A DNA stretch of 64,000 nucleotides. Source: Gordonia hongkongensis. Its GTDB lineage: Bacteria; Actinomycetota; Actinomycetes; Mycobacteriales; Mycobacteriaceae. The first letter of the stretch is position 1. Each line of letters starts with the position of its first letter. The translations under genes and the position numbers were made by a program. Where the stretch lies: contig NZ_CP095552.1 in the NCBI RefSeq assembly GCF_023078355.1, forward strand, positions 4,898,001 through 4,962,000, written 5' to 3'. The notes under the pieces are model-generated. The model made no database searches and had not been told where the DNA came from. It saw only the letters and a program-made list of their open reading frames with translations. Positions 61,355 to 64,000 of this stretch are shown piece after piece.

Positions 61355-62788
61355 CTACGCCGCCGACCTGGCTGGGTCGGCGCGATAGGACCTGCTTTCC
61401 TTCCACTCCCAGACGGCGTAGAGCACCTCGGTGGTGTAACCGAGGTCCATCCGACCCCCACCGATCGGGACCGTCGCGTCGATACCTATCGCAGGGTTCG
61501 GTTGCCACCCACTCGGTTTCGACGTCAGCGGCGCCACCTCGATCTCGGCGCCGTCCGGGCGTTGAAACGTGAACCGCTGCAACCCATGCGCGGTGATCGC
61601 GAACTCGCCCAGATGCAACGCCCGATGACACGACCCACACAACAAGATCAGATTGTCCGGATCGGTCCGCCCACCCGCCGACCAGAACACCACATGATGG
61701 GCATGCAGATGACGCGTCCGCCCACACCCCGGCACCTGACAACACCGATCCCGCACGAACAACGCCCGCACCAACGCCTTGTTCGGCGCCCGCTTCCGAC
61801 GCCCCACCCCCAACAACGCCAGCTTCCCCGGCTGGCCAGCAATCCTGCGGCTCACCACATCCCGCGTCGACGCCCCGCACCGGGCTTCGGCCACCTCAAC
61901 CTCCGACAACCCCGGACCATCATCGAGATGAGCCGACTCCACCCCCTCACCGGCATGAATGAGGATCTCCGCACCTGGCGCAAGATCGGGCATCGCGATC
62001 CCGTCATGCACCATGTCGGCCATCGCCACCACCGCCGGCGCCACATTCGACGGCACCTGCCGCCACAGATCCCGACGCCGAGACGGAACCACCTCCGAAT
62101 CCTCAGATGCCGAACCGGCTTCAGTGTTCCGCGGAACACTCTCCACCGTAGGAAGATCCTGGTCATCACAAGTCCGGGTGCGTTCATACTCCGCCCGCAC
62201 CGACCCAGCCAGGAACCGCGCACCATCCACAGGACTCAACCGCAACGACACCGACAACGACCCGTCATCGTTCCACTTCCACCGCCCCGTCGACTCCACC
62301 GGCGGCCGGCTTTCCTCTTCGACGCCACGGTTGCGGTCGATCTGGCCCATCGCCCGCACCGCCCGATCCAACTGACTCGCCGTCGTCGACAACGCCAGAT
62401 TCACCAACTCCTGCTCACGTTCAGGCGTAGCCACCCGTGTCAGGGCGCGGACCTTCGAATACGACAACCGACCTTCGCGAAACGCCGTGCGGATCACCGG
62501 CAATTCTCGCATCGCCTTGGCGACCCTCAACTGCTCATGCGCCGTTCGCGGCGCGATGCCTGCCTTCCACGACAACCAGTGCGCCAGCGAATGAATCCCC
62601 GGCCCCCGCCACGACTCCCGCTCATCCAACTCCGCCACCAATTCCAGGAAATCCGCTGTCAACGCCGTGATCTGCGCGGCATACCCCAACACCCGCGCCT
62701 CGAGCACCTCATCCGACAATAAGACCGGATCCGCATCATCGAACATCGACGACACATCCCCACACGAACGAAAAGCACTGACCCCCAA
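61355..62788 (-). CDS. DUF222/HNH endonuclease-domain protein (13E12 repeat family)
   Basis: A 477-residue protein. Residues about 15-270 are DUF222 (LEARVLGYAAQITALTADFL, HWLSWKAGIAPRTAHEQLRV, REGRLSYSKVRALTRVATPE). The HNH nuclease motif near 355-400 is complete, with CQVPGC, HAHHVVFWSAGGRTDPDNLI and CGSCHRALH, so zinc and catalytic histidines are present. The family is multicopy in actinobacteria and suspected to be mobile, with no settled function. TTG 62788 follows AGGGGG; ATG 62746 is an alternative. A perfect palindrome inside the gene (62123-62140) is repeated upstream. Confidence 0.9.
   Translation of the reverse strand: MGVSAFRSCGDVSSMFDDADPVLLSDEVLEARVLGYAAQITALTADFLELVAELDERESWRGPGIHSLAHWLSWKAGIAPRTAHEQLRVAKAMRELPVIRTAFREGRLSYSKVRALTRVATPEREQELVNLALSTTASQLDRAVRAMGQIDRNRGVEEESRPPVESTGRWKWNDDGSLSVSLRLSPVDGARFLAGSVRAEYERTRTCDDQDLPTVESVPRNTEAGSASEDSEVVPSRRRDLWRQVPSNVAPAVVAMADMVHDGIAMPDLAPGAEILIHAGEGVESAHLDDGPGLSEVEVAEARCGASTRDVVSRRIAGQPGKLALLGVGRRKRAPNKALVRALFVRDRCCQVPGCGRTRHLHAHHVVFWSAGGRTDPDNLILLCGSCHRALHLGEFAITAHGLQRFTFQRPDGAEIEVAPLTSKPSGWQPNPAIGIDATVPIGGGRMDLGYTTEVLYAVWEWKESRSYRADPARSAA
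62123..62140. repeat. 18-bp palindrome inside the DUF222/HNH gene
   Basis: AGTGTTCCGCGGAACACT, perfect. It shares the 18-bp core with the palindrome at 62873-62892. Confidence 0.8.
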
Positions 62789-62872
62789 CGCAACCCCCTG
62801 AACCGAACGAGAAGTACAGCAACAAGGTATCGCCCGGCACCGACAGTCTTTCGGGGCTCAACCCGAGGTCAC

Positions 62873-62892
62873 GAGTGTTCCGCGGAACACTC
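62873..62892. repeat. 20-bp palindrome upstream of the DUF222/HNH gene
   Basis: GAGTGTTCCGCGGAACACTC, perfect, between the nitroreductase stop (62962) and the HNH start (62788). It could be a terminator, a protein-binding site or the nuclease family's own recognition site. No gene is seen in 62789-62961. Confidence 0.75.
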
Positions 62893-62961
62893 TTGAGTTG
62901 CCCGTTGACCGCGCCGCCTGCCGGTCCGCCCAGCTCCTACCGCCCCGTTTCGGACCACCGA

Positions 62962-63396
62962 TCACGAACGCGCGACGAGCCTCACGAGCGGATACTCGCG
63001 CGAGGACTTCTTCTGGTACTTGGCGTATCGGGGTTGCGCCTCGACAACCCGCTTCCACGCCGTGCTGCGTTCGTCCGCGCCGAGGACGACCGGCGTCACC
63101 GGCACCGGGGCCTCCCCGTGTCGCTCGACCGACACGCCATCGGGATGGGCGGTCAGGTTGGCGAACCAGTCCGGATTCCGCTTGCCGCCGCCCGATGCGA
63201 CGACCAGCCAGTCGTCGCCGTCGGGGAACCAGCTGAGTGGTGTCTCGCGCGCGAGACCTGAGCGTCGACCGGTCGTGCGCAGGATGAGCATCTCCATCCC
63301 CCACATCGATCCGGACTTCTTGCGGATGCGGGCGACGGTGCGCTCGTTGGTCCTTCGCTGGTACCAGAGCGACAGGGACCGAAGTGACAGAGACAT
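62962..63396 (-). CDS. deazaflavin (F420)-dependent nitroreductase family protein
   Basis: A 144-residue split-beta-barrel protein of the Ddn family. Features are LILRTTGRRSGLARETPLSW, WLVVASGGGKRNPDWFANLT and YQKKSSREYPLVRL. Members bind F420H2 and reduce quinones or nitro compounds. GGAGGG lies six bases before the ATG. A truncated protein of a related fold is at 36133-36444, but the two are not close copies. Confidence 0.88.
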   Translation of the reverse strand: MSLSLRSLSLWYQRRTNERTVARIRKKSGSMWGMEMLILRTTGRRSGLARETPLSWFPDGDDWLVVASGGGKRNPDWFANLTAHPDGVSVERHGEAPVPVTPVVLGADERSTAWKRVVEAQPRYAKYQKKSSREYPLVRLVARS

Positions 63397-63493
63397 GTTT
63401 TCCCTCCGTTGAGATCAGGCGATGCACCGACAGTACGGTGATGGCGCAGCCGGCCGCTTCTCGATTCCTGACCGGTCCTCATCTCGACGAGAG

Positions 63494-64000
63494 TCACCGG
63501 ATGAGTCCGGCAGCTACTCCTTCCAGGATCTGTTCGAGAATCGACTCCGAGGTGGCGAAGTTAATCCGCACATACGCCGCACTCGATTCACCGAATCCGC
63601 GGCCGCCGTCGACGAGAACGCGACCGCGGCGACGGATCGTGTCCACCGGATCGTCGAGCCCATACGCCGAAACGTCCACCCAGCTCAGGTATGTGGCATC
63701 GGGAAGGTGATGCACGGCCTCGGGAACTTCGCCGACAAGAAATTCGTGCACCCGCCTCCGGTTACGATCCAGCACACGGATGAGGTCGGAGTGCCAGTCC
63801 GATGCCTTCTCCCACGCCGCGACATGCCCGACCACCCCCGGCACCGACACCGTCCCGTAGAGATCCGGCGGCTCCGCATCGCGGCGGCCTAAGAGCTTCG
63901 ACGACCCGTAGTGGACGACTGCGCAGCGCAACCCGGCCAGATTGAATGCCTTGCCCGCCGAGGTGATTGTCACCGTTCGTGCCGCCACCTCATCGCCGAG
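63494..64000 (-). CDS. PLP-dependent aminotransferase class I/II (MalY/PatB-like), partial
   Basis: The window contains the C-terminal 168 or so residues; the gene runs off the edge. The PLP lysine lies in TITSAGKAFNLAGLRCAV, the MalY/PatB cystathionine beta-lyase-like signature. Further motifs are HHLPDATYLSWVDVSAYGLD and AAYVRINFATSESILEQIL with the carboxylate-binding arginine. Members are aminotransferases or C-S lyases. The internal ATG near 63988 is not the start. Confidence 0.85.
   Translation of the reverse strand, partial: LGDEVAARTVTITSAGKAFNLAGLRCAVVHYGSSKLLGRRDAEPPDLYGTVSVPGVVGHVAAWEKASDWHSDLIRVLDRNRRRVHEFLVGEVPEAVHHLPDATYLSWVDVSAYGLDDPVDTIRRRGRVLVDGGRGFGESSAAYVRINFATSESILEQILEGVAAGLIR

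Noticed and set aside
1..64000. CRISPR arrays, rRNA or tRNA genes
   Set aside because: No regularly spaced repeats and no tRNA-like cloverleaf or GGTTCGAATCC-type arm was noticed by eye; a covariance search was not possible.

Overview
The window is GC-rich actinobacterial DNA. It looks most like Gordonia or a close relative in the Mycobacteriales. The reasons are the gene set (fadBA, an LpqN-like protein, WXG100/EspC-type secretion proteins, Ku with a polymerase-phosphoesterase-ligase LigD, a SulP-carbonic anhydrase fusion, a DUF222/HNH '13E12' gene, a carotenoid cluster) and many start codons lying 6-7 bases downstream of a TAnnnT -10 box, which is the leaderless pattern of this order. No rRNA, tRNA, CRISPR array, phage or intact insertion sequence was seen. 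The genus is an inference.

Layout. 0.2-1.9 kb: an XRE-cupin regulator, then remnants of two IS3-type transposases and a broken ltrA gene. 1.9-8.4 kb: the fatty-acid beta-oxidation pair fadB-fadA with a divergent double-domain TetR regulator, another TetR gene and a class III adenylate cyclase. 8.4-11.4 kb: a compact accessory locus bounded by two copies of a long palindrome. It holds an EspC-like protein, a WXG protein ending in a glycine zipper, three single-helix membrane microproteins and an LpqN-fold protein without a signal peptide. 11.4-16.7 kb: the molybdate operon (HTH-TOBE regulator, modA, modB, modC) and an ABC-2 exporter pair preceded by a MerR-type promoter. 16.7-21.8 kb: a ROK regulator behind a polycysteine leader ORF and an attenuator-like hairpin, a frameshifted ECF sigma factor, a VOC protein, a histidine phosphatase, a repeat cluster and an SDR enzyme.

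21.9-30.5 kb: an acyl-CoA dehydrogenase with a coupled phosphotransferase-like protein, two TetR regulators, an MpaB-type oxygenase divergent from one of them, an FMN alpha-hydroxy-acid oxidase and a GT39 glycosyltransferase. 30.7-41.6 kb: carotenoid synthesis in two convergent blocks. The plus-strand block is GGPP synthase, a CrtA-like oxygenase, CruF-like, CruG-like (frameshifted) and CrtD-like proteins, nearly all overlapping by 4 bases or so. The minus-strand block is idi-crtB-crtI behind a CDP-alcohol phosphatidyltransferase and a YihY protein. No lycopene cyclase is present, so an acyclic, hydroxylated, possibly glycosylated pigment is inferred. 41.8-45.2 kb: the lysine/arginine exporter lysE and its regulator lysG, separated by a self-regulated TetR-membrane protein module. 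45.3-55.6 kb: membrane proteins, the NHEJ pair ku-ligD, a dienelactone hydrolase-like enzyme, a MarR-controlled DHA2 pump and a class III phosphodiesterase. 55.7-64 kb: an alpha/beta hydrolase with a divergent TetR, the SulP-carbonic anhydrase fusion (frameshifted), YdcF, DoxX, a DUF222/HNH gene, a deazaflavin-type nitroreductase and a partial PLP aminotransferase running off the end.

The strongest leads for something new are the palindrome-bounded type VII secretion-like locus (8.4-11.4 kb) and the leaderless polycysteine leader with terminator in front of the ROK gene (18.06-18.30 kb). Three otherwise intact genes (ECF sigma, cruG, SulP-carbonic anhydrase) each carry what looks like a single-base indel, which may be real decay or sequence error.
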